DNA of 64,000 nucleotides from Sphingomonas lenta (GTDB lineage: Bacteria > Pseudomonadota > Alphaproteobacteria > Sphingomonadales > Sphingomonadaceae): assembly GCF_002288825.1 (NCBI RefSeq), contig NZ_NSLI01000004.1, positions 587,738 through 651,737 of the forward strand, given 5' to 3'. The first letter of the stretch is position 1; every line of letters starts with the position of its first letter. Below, one piece after another: positions 17,120-25,604 of the stretch. Position numbers and translations under genes: made by a program. The notes beneath the pieces were generated by a model. The model made no database searches. It saw nothing but the letters and a program-made list of their open reading frames with translations, and was not told where the DNA came from.

Positions 17120-18712
17120 ATGTGGTCGCGGACCAACAGCCGGGCGAGCAAGTCGGTGCCGATACCCGTTCGAGCCGCCGCCGTGCGGCCGATCCGAGCC
17201 AGATGCGGGGCCGCGCTCGCGTGCGGAGCGCTGCTGCTCGCGTGCGCGGCGTTCATGTTCGTGGACCGCACGGTTCCGCCGATCATCATCTGGGACGAGT
17301 CCCGCCTGGCGGTGAACGCCCTGGAGATGCACCAGCGCGGCTGGGGCCTGGTGACGACCTTCGGCTTCGCGCCCGATCTCTGGAACACCAAGCCGCCGCT
17401 GATGATCTGGCTGATGACCGCGTCGATCCGCCTGTTCGGCGCCTCGGAGCTCTCGCTGCGGCTGCCGGCGATGGTCGCGGCGCTGGGGACGCTCGCGATC
17501 GTCTTCGCGTTCGTACGGCGCGCGACGCATTCCGTCCCGACGGCGGCGCTCGCCGTCGCGCTGCTCGCCGCCAGCGTCGGCTTCTACGGCGAGCATGGCG
17601 CGCGCACCGGCGACTACGACGCGCTGCTCTGCTTCTTCACGACCGCCTATCTCGCGCTCCTCCACGCCGCGGTGCACCGTCCCTGCCCGCGCCGGCGGAC
17701 CCTGCTCGCGGTTGGCGTCCTGGTCGCGGGCGCGACGATGACGAAGACGGCTGCCGGGTTGATCCCCGGCTTCGGGGTGGCGCTCTACCTGCTCGCCTGC
17801 GGCAGGCTCCGTCGCGCCTTCACCTGGCGCTACGTCCTGCTCGTGCCGCTGGCGCTCGTGCCGCTGGCGGCCTTCTACCTGCTGCGCGAGCGCCTGGCGC
17901 CGGGCTATCTCGAGGCCGTCTGGTACAACGACTTCGCCGGCCGCTTGAGCGGCGAGGTGATGCACCAGGACGACTCGCCGTTCTACTACTTGCGGGTGCT
18001 GCTCCTCGGCGGCCTGTTCAGCGCGGGGCCGCTCGCGCTGCTCGCGCCGGCCGGGTTGGCGGGACCGAGGGGCCGGGCGCGCCAGGCGCTCGTCTTCGCC
18101 TTGTGCTGCGTCGCGGGGCAGCTCCTGCTCGTGACGGTGATCGGCACCCGGCTTCCCCAGTACATCCTGCCCGCCCTGCCGTGGCTCGCGGTCGCGTGCG
18201 CCATCACCGTAGGGCGGCGGCTCCCGCGCTTCCTGGGCTTCGTCGGCGCGGGGCGACCGACCTGGGCGCAGCTGGCGCTGCCGTCGGCCTTGGTGGCGGC
18301 CGCGGTGGTCAACATCGGCGTGCGCACCGCGGGCATGCGGTACGACCTGCTCCTGGACCGCGCCTATTACCCCCAGGCGAGCTACGGCGTCCTGCTCGCG
18401 TCGCTCTTTGAGCGCGGCGTGCGCCGCGTCGCCGTCGTGGAGCCGGGGTTCGACCTCGGCGTGCTGCGGGCCTACCAGCCGCAGCTCCACTTCTACGCCC
18501 TGCTCTGGCGCGAGCGGGGATTGGAGGTCACCCGGTACGAGGCGCCGCCGCAGCGGGAGGGCGGGGAGGTCATGGCCAGCTGCGATCCGGACCTGGGCCG
18601 GGCGCTGCTGTCGCGGGGAGGGGGTTTGCTCGAGGTGTCCGGCTGCGTCGCCAGCATGCCGCCGACGGCGGGCGGCGCACCCACGCCGCGAAAGAAAAGC
18701 GGCCCCGGCTGA
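17120..18712 (+). CDS. GT39/ArnT-like polytopic glycosyltransferase
   Basis: 530 aa, about 10-12 hydrophobic segments. The first periplasmic loop carries the catalytic acidic motif of the PMT_2/ArnT superfamily (IIIWDESRLAVNALEM) followed by the typical KPPLMIWL; RTGDYD sits where the second conserved acidic site is expected. These enzymes move a sugar from a polyprenyl-phosphate donor to lipid A, protein or glycans on the periplasmic side; the acceptor here is unknown. The C-terminal 100 residues form a soluble domain. It converges with rplL, sharing a bidirectional terminator whose stem includes the stop codon. Confidence 0.82.
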   Translation: MWSRTNSRASKSVPIPVRAAAVRPIRARCGAALACGALLLACAAFMFVDRTVPPIIIWDESRLAVNALEMHQRGWGLVTTFGFAPDLWNTKPPLMIWLMTASIRLFGASELSLRLPAMVAALGTLAIVFAFVRRATHSVPTAALAVALLAASVGFYGEHGARTGDYDALLCFFTTAYLALLHAAVHRPCPRRRTLLAVGVLVAGATMTKTAAGLIPGFGVALYLLACGRLRRAFTWRYVLLVPLALVPLAAFYLLRERLAPGYLEAVWYNDFAGRLSGEVMHQDDSPFYYLRVLLLGGLFSAGPLALLAPAGLAGPRGRARQALVFALCCVAGQLLLVTVIGTRLPQYILPALPWLAVACAITVGRRLPRFLGFVGAGRPTWAQLALPSALVAAAVVNIGVRTAGMRYDLLLDRAYYPQASYGVLLASLFERGVRRVAVVEPGFDLGVLRAYQPQLHFYALLWRERGLEVTRYEAPPQREGGEVMASCDPDLGRALLSRGGGLLEVSGCVASMPPTAGGAPTPRKKSGPG

Positions 18713-18729
18713 CCGGAGCCGCTTGTTCT
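18698..18729. terminator. Bidirectional terminator between the glycosyltransferase and rplL
   Basis: Stem AGCGGCCCCGG / CCGGAGCCGCT (one mismatch, CTGA loop). The plus side continues TTGTTCT; the minus side continues TTTTCTTTC, a good U-tract for the rplJ-rplL transcript. Confidence 0.75.
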
Positions 18730-18763
18730 CTGCTCAAGCCGTCATGGGAGAGTGGAAGGTCGA

Positions 18764-18805
18764 TCATGCCCCCGGCATGATCTGAACGATGCGGGGCATC
18801 GTTCA
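18764..18805. repeat. Two adjacent palindromes
   Basis: GATCATGCCCCCGGCATGATC (21 bases, 18764-18784, split here for naming only) is followed at once by GAACGATGCGGGGCATCGTTC-type palindrome (18785-18805). The core CATGCCCCCGGCATG also occurs at about 190-205. They lie between rplL and its terminator. Confidence 0.6.
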
Positions 18806-18817
18806 CCTTCCGCCCCC

Positions 18818-18855
18818 GTGACGTCGGACGGTGCGCGGGGCGCACCGCCGGCCGG
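18818..18855. repeat. Dispersed GTGACGTCGGACGG...CCGGCCGG repeat, copy A
   Basis: GTGACGTCGGACGG is followed by a hairpin (CGGTGCGC GGG GCGCACCG) and then CCGGCCGG. It is one of six copies in this window sharing both flanking boxes while the hairpin between them varies. It lies just downstream of rplL. Confidence 0.65.
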
Positions 18856-18905
18856 CCTTGGGCGGGTGCGGTTCGGCGGGGCTGAACCGTCTCCCACCCT
18901 GCGGC

Positions 18906-19286
18906 TTACTTCAGCTCGACGGTCGCGCCGGCATCCTCGAGCTGCTTCTTGATCTTCTCGGCCTCGTCCTTGTTCACGCCTTCCTTGACGGCCTTGGGCG
19001 TGCCCTCGACCAGCGCCTTCGCCTCGGTCAGGCCGAGACCGGTGATCGCGCGGACCTCCTTGATGACGTTGATCTTCTTGCCGCCGTCGCCCGTCAGGAT
19101 GACGTCGAACTCGGTCTTCTCTTCCGCCGCGGGAGCGGCCGCGCCGCCACCACCGGCGGCCGGAGCGGCGGCCACGGCCGCGGCGGCCGAAACGCCCCAC
19201 TTCTCTTCGAGCATCTTGGACAGCTCGGCCGCCTCGAGGACGGTGAGCGTGCTGAGCTGGTCAACCAGCGAGTTCAGGTCTGCCAT
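18906..19286 (-). CDS. rplL: 50S ribosomal protein L7/L12
   Basis: 126 aa. N-terminal dimerisation helices ([20 protein letters not shown]), Ala/Gly hinge (about 33-55) and the C-terminal factor-binding domain ([32 protein letters not shown]). It forms the flexible ribosomal stalk that recruits EF-G and EF-Tu together with L10. It follows rplJ after 96 bases that contain a palindrome. Downstream there is a terminator rather than rpoB, so the usual read-through from rplJL into rpoBC is lost here. Confidence 0.98.
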   Translation of the reverse strand: MADLNSLVDQLSTLTVLEAAELSKMLEEKWGVSAAAAVAAAPAAGGGGAAAPAAEEKTEFDVILTGDGGKKINVIKEVRAITGLGLTEAKALVEGTPKAVKEGVNKDEAEKIKKQLEDAGATVELK

Positions 19287-19354
19287 TTTCTACTTCCTCT
19301 AAAATCGTCCCGACGAAGGCCGGGATGCTTCGGTTCACATCGGTCCTAAAACCT

Positions 19355-19377
19355 GCAGCGAAGTACCACTTCGCTGC
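19355..19377. repeat. Palindrome GCAGCGAAGT-ACC-ACTTCGCTGC
   Basis: Perfect 10-base arms directly after the rplJ stop, between rplJ and rplL. It resembles the palindromes at 24014-24038 and 47491-47515 (GCAAAGT..ACTTTGC). It could act as an RNA stability or attenuation hairpin that sets the rplJ:rplL ratio. Confidence 0.6.
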
Positions 19378-19382
19378 GAGAA

Positions 19383-19904
19383 CTAGGCGGCTTCCTTGTC
19401 CTTCTCGGCGTAGGCCGCGAGCACGCGGGCCAGCTGCGCCGCCGGCGCCTGGGCGATGGTCGCGAGCTTGGTCGCGGGCGCCTGCACGAGGCCCACGATC
19501 TTCGCCCGGAGCTCGTCCAGCGACGGCAACGTCGCCAGCGCCTGCACGCCGGCCACGTCGAGAACGGTCGCGCCCATGGCCCCGCCGACGATTTCGAACT
19601 TGTCGTTCGTCTTCGCGAAGTCGACCGCCACCTTGGCGGCCGCGACGGGGTCGGTCGACGTCGCCAGACCGACGGGGCCGGTCAGCATGTCGCTGAGCCC
19701 CGTATAGTCCGTGCCGTCGAGCGCGATCCTGGCAAGCCGGTTCTTCGAGACCTTGTAGACGGCGCCCGCCTCCCGCATGCGGGTGCGCAGCGTCGTCGAC
19801 TGCGCCACCGTCATTCCGAGATTGCGGGTGACGACCACCACGCCCACCTCGGAAAAGGTGCGGTTGAGCTCGGCCACGGCCTCGGTCTTCTGAGCACGAT
19901 CCAT
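19383..19904 (-). CDS. rplJ: 50S ribosomal protein L10
   Basis: 173 aa from ATG 19904 (GGAG site 8 bases upstream); an upstream in-frame extension is leader sequence. Family features: [48 protein letters not shown] and the C-terminal helix that binds L12 dimers. It anchors the L7/L12 stalk to 23S rRNA. In relatives it directly follows rplA; here about 5.7 kb of other genes lie between, and a leader with its own candidate promoter precedes it. Confidence 0.97.
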   Translation of the reverse strand: MDRAQKTEAVAELNRTFSEVGVVVVTRNLGMTVAQSTTLRTRMREAGAVYKVSKNRLARIALDGTDYTGLSDMLTGPVGLATSTDPVAAAKVAVDFAKTNDKFEIVGGAMGATVLDVAGVQALATLPSLDELRAKIVGLVQAPATKLATIAQAPAAQLARVLAAYAEKDKEAA

Positions 19905-19989
19905 GCCATTCTCCACACTTGGACCCGCGGCCGAAACCTCGGGTCCGGTTACGAACCGGGAGGCGGAAACACCCGCCAACCGGGTGTCC

Positions 19990-20125
19990 GAAGGGGCATG
20001 GGAACCGACGCGCTGCTTGAGAGCGCGGCAGACCGGCGGGCGAACCCTGCCGGCGAAATCCTATCCCCGTCTCGGCGGGAGATTAAGCTCGGGGCAGATC
20101 CCCGGGCACCCGCTGTCTCGGACGG
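19990..20125 (-). ncRNA. Possible L10 leader (autoregulatory mRNA element)
   Basis: The untranslated region before rplJ contains, on the minus strand, CCGAGACAGCGGGTGCCCGG (20121-20102) followed by GC-rich paired arms and GAGCTTAATCTCCCGCCG. The GAGACAGC-GGGTGC pattern resembles the conserved core of bacterial L10 leaders that bind L10(L12)4 for feedback control. Identified by eye only; boundaries are rough. Confidence 0.4.
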
Positions 20126-20161
20126 AACTTCGACGGGCGAAACCCGTGAAGTGCGGGCGGG

Positions 20162-20190
20162 CCATTAGCCGAACGGAAGCGGCGGCGCAA
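20162..20190 (-). promoter_or_regulatory. Candidate promoter for rplJ-rplL
   Basis: Minus strand TTGCGC (20190-20185), 17-base spacer, TAATGG (20167-20162), just upstream of the candidate L10 leader. It would restore transcription of rplJL after separation from rplKA. Confidence 0.35.
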
Positions 20191-20335
20191 GCTGCCCGCG
20201 CGGCTCGCCGTCACCGTCCCGTCACCGCGCCGTCACGCCCGCGTCCCCGATCCGCAACGGCCCCGTCGCTTTCGCGCCCCACAAGCCCGACCGGGGCCGG
20301 ACGACCGGCGCGGGACATCTTAGAGGGGCAGGCAC

Positions 20336-22870
20336 ATGGCGGACCATCTCGGGCCTTCGTCGATGTATGACGACGGCGACAACGACGTTAACGCGACCGC
20401 CAACCCGCATCTCGGCGACATCGTCGCCCGGCGCTACTCCCGCCGGCAGACCCTGTTCGGCGGCATGTCGGCCATCTCGGCGGCGGCGATCGGGCCGATG
20501 CTCCTGGCCGGGTGCGGCGACGACGGCGACGACGGCGCGAACTTGAGCGTGACCGCCGGCCAGAACGCCGCCACCGCCTCCGGCCGCACTGTGATGCTGA
20601 CGGGCACGACGTCCGACGGCGTCGCCACGGGCGTCTGGACGCAGCTCGACGGTCCGCCCGTCAGCTTCGGCCCGGGCGCCACCGCCAACGCGGTCACCTT
20701 CACCGCGCCCAGCGTCGCGGCCGCGACGTCGATGACGTTCCGCTTCGCCGCGCTCTCGTCGTCGGTGTTCGCGGACACCACCGTCACCGTTCAGCCCGCG
20801 CAGCTCGGCTTCACGGCGGTGGCCAAGAACCTGAACGATACCGTGACCGTGCCCGAGGGCTACACGGTGACCGTGCTCTACCGGCTGGGCGATCCGATCA
20901 ACGCGGCGACTCCGGCTTACGCCAACAACGGCACCGATACGGACTTCGCGGCGCGCGCAGGCGACCATCACGACGGCATGAGCTTCTTCGGCCTGGCCGC
21001 GACCGGCAACGCGCCCGACCCGTCCAACTCGTCGCGCGGCCTGCTCGCGCTCAACCACGAGAACATCACCCAGCGCTATCTCCACCCCAACGGTCCCACC
21101 GGCACGCGCGCCGGCGAGGTCCGCCCGGAGGCCGAGGCAATCAAGGAGATCGAGGCGCACGGGCTGTCGATCATCGAGGTCAGCCGCGCCGCGAACGGCA
21201 CCTGGAGCTACAACCAGGCCTCCGCGCTCAACCGCCGCATCACGCCGCTCACGCCGACGCAGATCAGCGGGCCGGTGCGCGGCAACGCGCTGGTCCGCAC
21301 CGCCTTCTCGCCCGACGGCACGGCGGGCCGCGGCACCATCAACAACTGCGCCAACGGCTACACGCCGTGGAACACCTACCTCACCGCCGAGGAGAATTGG
21401 GCGGGCTACTTCCGCCGCGACGCGAGCGACACCGCGCTGCGGAGCAGCAAGGTGAACGCGCTCCTCGCCCGCTATGGCGGCGGCGGCGAGCGTCCCGGCA
21501 GCTACCGCTGGGCGTTCGTCCAGCCCGCCGCGGGCGTGTCCGACACGCGCTTCGCGAAGTGGAACATCACCTCGCAACCGGGTGCGGCCGCCGACGGCAC
21601 GCAGGACTTCCGCAACGAGGTGTTCCAGTACGGCTGGATCGTCGAGGCCGACCCGTTCAGCCCGACCTCGACCCCGCGCAAGCGCACCGCCTTGGGCCGC
21701 ATGAACCATGAGGGCGCGTGGCCCGGCCGCTTCGTCGCCGGCGTGCGCCCCGCCTGGTACATGGGCGACGACGCGCAGAACGAGTATATCTACAAGTTCG
21801 TGAGCGCCGCGACCTGGAGCGCCGCGGACGCGACAGCCGCCGACCGGCTCGCCACCGGCGACAAGTATCTCGATTCCGGCACGCTCTACGTCGCCCGCTT
21901 CGACGCCGACGGCACGGGCGTGTGGCTGCCGCTCGTCTTCGGCCAGGGTCCGCTGACCGCGGCCAACGCGACCTACGCCTTCGACAACCAGGCGGACGTG
22001 CTGCTCGCCACGCGCATCGCCGCCGACCTGCTCGGCGCGACGCGCATGGACCGGCCGGAATGGACCGCGGTCAACCCGGCCACCGGCGAGATGTACTGCA
22101 CGCTGACGAACAACAGCTCGCGCCGCCCCGCCAACGTCAACGCCGCCAACCCCCGCGCGTACCTCGACGTGAAGCTGCCGCAGGGCGATACGGTCAACGC
22201 CGACCCGCCCACCGCCTCCCAGGCGACGCGTGGCAACGCTAACGGCCACATCGTCCGCCTGCGCGAGCAGGGCGACACCACGGAGGCGACGCGCTTCACC
22301 TGGGACGTCTACGCGTATGGCGCGGGCGCGGACCTCGACCGCCGGAACGTCAACCTGTCCGGCCTGGACGCCACCAACGACTTCTCGTCGCCCGACGGCC
22401 TGTGGTTCTCGCGCCCGACCAATGCGGGCGGCCTCGTCAACCCGCTCCTCTGGGTGCAGACGGACGACGGCGCGTACACGGACGTGACGAACTGCATGAT
22501 GCTCTTGGGCCAACCCGGCCGCGTCGGCGACGGCACGACGGCCGACATCACCAACCGGGTGGTCGAGACGAACGGCACCGTCCTGACGGGCACCGCCACC
22601 GCCCGCGTCGGCGCGCTTCCCGGCCAGGCGCTCCGCCGCTTCCTGGTGGGACCGAAGGAGTGCGAAATCACCGGCATCGACTCGACCCCCGACGGCCGCT
22701 CGATCTTCGTCAACATCCAGCACCCAGGCGAGGACGCTGCCGACCCGAACCGCCCGACGAGCAACTGGCCCGCGAACCAGGGCACCGGGACATTGAACCC
22801 AACAGGCCCGCGGCCCCGGTCGGCGACGATCGTGATCACCAAGAATGACGGTGGGGTGGTCGGCCTCTAA
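20336..22870 (+). CDS. PhoX family phosphatase (DUF839), Tat-exported
   Basis: 844 aa. A twin-arginine signal is clear (SRRQTLF at residues 35-41 followed by a hydrophobic stretch ending LLAGC). A 90-residue Ig-like or PKD-like segment follows, then the PhoX body: LNHENITQRYLHPNG, NCANGYTPWNTYLTAEENW, MNHEGAWPGRF, MDRPEWTAVNP, ECEITGIDSTPDGRSIFVNIQHPG. PhoX enzymes are Ca/Fe-dependent periplasmic alkaline phosphatases that release phosphate from esters. The NxxNGxTPWxTYLTxEEN metal-site motif is intact, so an active enzyme is likely. Divergent from rplJ; no Pho box was confirmed. Confidence 0.88.
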   Translation: MADHLGPSSMYDDGDNDVNATANPHLGDIVARRYSRRQTLFGGMSAISAAAIGPMLLAGCGDDGDDGANLSVTAGQNAATASGRTVMLTGTTSDGVATGVWTQLDGPPVSFGPGATANAVTFTAPSVAAATSMTFRFAALSSSVFADTTVTVQPAQLGFTAVAKNLNDTVTVPEGYTVTVLYRLGDPINAATPAYANNGTDTDFAARAGDHHDGMSFFGLAATGNAPDPSNSSRGLLALNHENITQRYLHPNGPTGTRAGEVRPEAEAIKEIEAHGLSIIEVSRAANGTWSYNQASALNRRITPLTPTQISGPVRGNALVRTAFSPDGTAGRGTINNCANGYTPWNTYLTAEENWAGYFRRDASDTALRSSKVNALLARYGGGGERPGSYRWAFVQPAAGVSDTRFAKWNITSQPGAAADGTQDFRNEVFQYGWIVEADPFSPTSTPRKRTALGRMNHEGAWPGRFVAGVRPAWYMGDDAQNEYIYKFVSAATWSAADATAADRLATGDKYLDSGTLYVARFDADGTGVWLPLVFGQGPLTAANATYAFDNQADVLLATRIAADLLGATRMDRPEWTAVNPATGEMYCTLTNNSSRRPANVNAANPRAYLDVKLPQGDTVNADPPTASQATRGNANGHIVRLREQGDTTEATRFTWDVYAYGAGADLDRRNVNLSGLDATNDFSSPDGLWFSRPTNAGGLVNPLLWVQTDDGAYTDVTNCMMLLGQPGRVGDGTTADITNRVVETNGTVLTGTATARVGALPGQALRRFLVGPKECEITGIDSTPDGRSIFVNIQHPGEDAADPNRPTSNWPANQGTGTLNPTGPRPRSATIVITKNDGGVVGL

Positions 22871-22872
22871 CC

Positions 22873-23012
22873 CCGCCGTTCCTCCCCGGAACGGGGAGGG
22901 GGACCATGCGAAGCATGGTGGAGGGGCGGTTGCGAAGGGCGGCTCCCGTCGCAACCGCCCCTCCACCACTCGCTTCGCGAGCGATTCCCCTCCCCAGCAA
23001 GCTAGGGAGGAT
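22873..23012. repeat. GC-rich palindromic intergenic repeat
   Basis: Same architecture as 79-285: CCTCCCCGGAACGGGGAGG hairpin, GGGGACCATGCGAAGCATGGTGGAGGGG arm (palindromic around GCGAAGC), an inner GGTTGCGAAGGGCGG..CGTCGCAACC pair and a closing CCCCTCCACCACTCGCTTCGCGAG..CCCTCCCC side. It fills the gap between the PhoX gene and the MBL gene. Confidence 0.7.
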
Positions 23013-23087
23013 CAGGCTAACCCATATCAGCCCGTGAACCCGCACCTCTCCCCTTCGTTCGCTTGCCCACGAACAGGGAGAGCCCCC

Positions 23088-23957
23088 ATGCGCATCCACC
23101 ACCTCAACTGCGGCAACGACTGCCCCGTCGGCGGCGCCATCTTCGACGGCAAGTCATTAGGCCCGCTCGGCCACCTCGTCGGCCACTGCCTCTTGATCGA
23201 GACCGACGCGCACGGCCTCGTCCTCGTCGACACGGGCTTCGGCCTCAAGGACGTGGCGCACCCGCACGACCCGCCCGCGCGCATCCCGCGCTTCTTCCGC
23301 GGCCTCCTCAACATCCGCCTGCGCGAAGAGGACACCGCCGCCCGCCAGATCGAAGCCCTGGGCTTCAAACGCGACGACGTCCGCCACATCGTCATCACGC
23401 ATCTGGACTTCGACCACGCCGGCGGCATCGAGGACTTCCCAGGCGCCGCCGTCCATCTCATGGCCGACGAATATTCGGCGGCGAACGGCCCCAAGCGCGG
23501 CTTCATCCCCAACGAACGCTACCGCCCGCGCCAGTGGAACGAGGTCACCGACTGGCGCACTTACGCGGCCAAGGCGGGCGGGGAGGGGTGGTTCGGCTTC
23601 GACGCGGTGCGCGACCTGGACGGCCTGCCGCCCGAGATCCTGCTGGTGCCGCTGCCCGGCCACACCTGGGGCCATGCCGGCGTCGCGGTCCGTCGCGACG
23701 ATGGCCACTGGCTGCTCCACGCCGGCGACGCCTATTTCTACCGCGGCGAGGTCCGGAGCGACCGCCGCCGCTGCACGCCGGGCCTGCGCGCCTACCAGAC
23801 GATGATGGAGGTCCACCGCGAGCAGCGATTGGAGAACCAGGCCCGCGTCCGCCGCCTGTCGGTCGAGCGCCGCGACGAGGTGCAGGTGGTCTGCGCACAC
23901 GATCCGGTCGAGTTCGAGCGGTGCGCGGCGCAGGGCGGCTTGCGCCAGCGCAGCTGA
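23088..23957 (+). CDS. MBL-fold metallo-hydrolase (lactonase-like)
   Basis: 289 aa from ATG 23088 (AGGGAG site). The metallo-beta-lactamase signature HLDFDH is at residues 105-110 (THLDFDHAGG), preceded by VLVDTGFG; later ligands are in GHTWGHAGV, HAGDAYF and CAHDP. The arrangement with a Tyr-bearing cap resembles N-acyl-homoserine-lactone lactonases of the AttM/AiiA group, but the same layout occurs in other hydrolases, so substrate is not certain. No signal peptide. It may be on the same transcript as the phosphatase upstream, 217 bases away across the repeat. Confidence 0.78.
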   Translation: MRIHHLNCGNDCPVGGAIFDGKSLGPLGHLVGHCLLIETDAHGLVLVDTGFGLKDVAHPHDPPARIPRFFRGLLNIRLREEDTAARQIEALGFKRDDVRHIVITHLDFDHAGGIEDFPGAAVHLMADEYSAANGPKRGFIPNERYRPRQWNEVTDWRTYAAKAGGEGWFGFDAVRDLDGLPPEILLVPLPGHTWGHAGVAVRRDDGHWLLHAGDAYFYRGEVRSDRRRCTPGLRAYQTMMEVHREQRLENQARVRRLSVERRDEVQVVCAHDPVEFERCAAQGGLRQRS

Positions 23958-24013
23958 CGCAAGACTCGCCCAAGCCCGGCCGGCGGCTTGCGCGCAAGCC
24001 GTTCGGCCTGGGT

Positions 24014-24038
24014 CCCCGCAAAGTAATACTTTGCGGGG
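24014..24038. repeat. Palindrome CCCCGCAAAGTA-A-TACTTTGCGGGG
   Basis: Perfect 12-base arms around one base, 57 bases after the MBL gene. It is a sister of the palindromes at 47491-47515 and 19355-19377. It may function as a transcript end for the MBL gene, though no T-run follows. Confidence 0.65.
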
Positions 24039-24134
24039 TGGCTTAACGTCAGGGGCGAGGCCGCCCTCGCCCCGTCCGATATTCGCAAAACCTCCTCCGC
24101 ATCCGCGCGTTGTCGCCCGCGAAAGGAGACCGCC

Positions 24135-24269
24135 ATGCCCGACCCGACCACCCCGCCCGCCGACGAGGACCGCCCGCAGCGGCCGGAGACGCCCATGACG
24201 CCCTCGCCCGCGCCTGAGACGGAGCATGTGGAGGAGGAAGGCGACCCGCTGGGCGCCAACTTCGCCTGA
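24135..24269 (+). CDS. Small acidic Pro-rich protein (44 aa), hypothetical
   Basis: ATG 24135 has a very good ribosome-binding site (AAAGGAG, 7 bases upstream) and runs 44 codons to TGA. The product is almost all Pro, Glu, Asp and Thr (for example EDRPQRPETPMTPSPAPETE) and ends EEEGDPLGANFA. Strongly acidic and probably disordered. Too short for most gene callers; support is the initiation site and coding-like third positions. Function unknown. Confidence 0.5.
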   Translation: MPDPTTPPADEDRPQRPETPMTPSPAPETEHVEEEGDPLGANFA

Positions 24270-24379
24270 GGCGAGGCCCGTGAGCGCTGCTTACGGACCG
24301 GTGCGCACGGCGCACGCCGAAAGCTGGCCGGCCTCGGGCCAGCCCGAGGACCGACGACGCGGGATTTGCTCCCGCGTCC

Positions 24380-24439
24380 CCGGCCGGCGGGCGGCGAGGC
24401 CGACCCGTCCGACGGCGCGGGGCCGCCCCCCGCGCCGTC
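24380..24439. repeat. Dispersed GACGTCGGACGG...CCGGCCGG repeat, copy B, with adjoining hairpin
   Basis: Inverted copy: CCGGCCGGCGGG...CCCGTCCGACG (24380-24414). It runs into a perfect 12-bp hairpin GACGGCGCGGGG / CCCCGCGCCGTC (24411-24439) that sits just beyond the end of the minus-strand gene at 24447. The hairpin could end that transcript but lacks a T-run. Confidence 0.6.
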
Positions 24440-24446
24440 TCCCGGG

Positions 24447-25028
24447 TTACGCCTTGAGCAAGCTCAGCTGCCCCTGCTGCCCAGCGGACATCGCCGCCTG
24501 CACGTACGCGCTCCCCGCGACGATCTCGGCAGCGGTGGGGCGCTTGGCCGTCGCCGCCTCGGCCCGGACCTCCTCGGTCTTCGCCTCGACCGAGGGGACG
24601 CGCGTCGCCGTGCCGTCGTCGGCGGTCGAGCCGGCACGGACGGCGGCTTGGCCGCGCGCGGCGAACACCGGGTCGAAATAGTCGCGGACCTCGCCCACGA
24701 CCGACGCGGCCGCGCGCTGGACCGCGCGGTTGCGGATCACGCTCTCCGTCGCGGTCCCGACGCCGGTCACGAGCTGCTGGAGCGGGCTCGGCTCCGACGG
24801 CGCGGTCGGTCCGGTCGTCGGCTCGGCGGGCGGGCTCGTCGGCGGCTCGGAGCCGGACGGCCCGCCCGAGGGCTGCGGCTGCGGCTGCGGCGCGGGCTCG
24901 TTCGACGGCGGCGGCGCGGGCGGCGTCGGTTCCTTCTTCTTGTCCTCCTCGGCCTTCTTGGCGTTGTACGCGTTGACCAGAGTCTGCCAGACGCTGGTGG
25001 AGCCGGACGTGCCGGAGACGGTGCTCAT
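24447..25028 (-). CDS. Low-complexity Pro/Ser-rich protein, unknown function
   Basis: 193 aa. A short helical N-terminus (VWQTLVNAYNAKKAEEDKKK) is followed by a Pro/Gln/Ser-rich linker (about 33-82), then an Ala/Val-rich C-terminal half with coiled-coil character (QQLVTGVGTATESVIRNRAV, VAAGSAYVQAAMSAGQQG type). No signal peptide or TM helix. No family recognised. It lies downstream of the RTX remnant and rplA on the same strand. Confidence 0.55.
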   Translation of the reverse strand: MSTVSGTSGSTSVWQTLVNAYNAKKAEEDKKKEPTPPAPPPSNEPAPQPQPQPSGGPSGSEPPTSPPAEPTTGPTAPSEPSPLQQLVTGVGTATESVIRNRAVQRAAASVVGEVRDYFDPVFAARGQAAVRAGSTADDGTATRVPSVEAKTEEVRAEAATAKRPTAAEIVAGSAYVQAAMSAGQQGQLSLLKA

Positions 25029-25165
25029 GTTCGTTCCCCTGGTTGCCTGCCGAGTCGTTTACGCTTCAGGACTGAAGGGAAGCCGAGCGAACGCGTTTAC
25101 TTTTCGATTAGGCATGCCGGCGTATGGCTGGGCCGCCTGGGAAGGGGACGCCGCGCCGACCCCGG

Positions 25166-25513
25166 TCAGATCACCTGGAAGCTCCCGCTGGTGATCGCGG
25201 TGCCCGGCGCGACCAGCGCGAACGGCACGGCCGCGCCCGCCCCGTCGCCGTCGGCGTCGTACAGCAACCGCCCCGTGCCCGCGTCGTAGAGGATGCGGTC
25301 GTCCGCGTCGGCTGCGGCCGTGCCCGCCACGAACTCGCCCGCCTCCAGGCTCGGGCCGACCGCGAAGATGGCGGACGCCAGCCCGACCCGGTCGCCCGCC
25401 CCGAAGTCGCTGATCGCGTCCGCGTTGTCGGCCGCCGGCGCGGCCGTGAAGTCCAACCGGTCGGCGCTCGCACCCGAGCCGCCGTTGAGCACGCTGCGGC
25501 CGTAATTGGCCAC
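25166..25513 (-). pseudogene. C-terminal remnant of an RTX/serralysin-type calcium-binding protein
   Basis: About 115 codons from a GTG at 25513. The sequence (ADAISDFGAGDRVGLASAIF, DDRILYDAGTGRLLYDADGD, ITSGSFQVI) matches the C-terminal beta-roll cap that follows GGxGxDxxx repeats in M10/serralysin-like and other type-I-secreted proteins. The calcium repeats and any effector domain are missing: the open frame runs back directly into the rplA terminator. The last residues form a typical type I secretion signal. Either a decayed gene or a stand-alone secretion module; the former is more likely. Confidence 0.55.
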
Positions 25514-25540
25514 GATCGCCTGGCCGACGAAGTTGCCGAT

Positions 25541-25576
25541 CAGAAACGAAAAGGGCCGGGATCGCTCCCGGCCCTT
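25541..25576 (-). terminator. rho-independent terminator of rplK-rplA
   Basis: Minus strand: perfect 11-bp stem AAGGGCCGGGA / TCCCGGCCCTT with a four-base loop, then TTCGTTTC (TTTTCGTTTC counting the stem edge), 28 bases after the rplA stop. Confidence 0.88.
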
Positions 25577-25604
25577 CCCGTCTCACAACCTGGGGCTGGG
25601 CACG

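Noticed and set aside
20222..22969. 915-codon open frame antisense to the PhoX gene
   Set aside because: No recognisable domain; low-complexity Arg/Val/Gly sequence opposite a clear enzyme.
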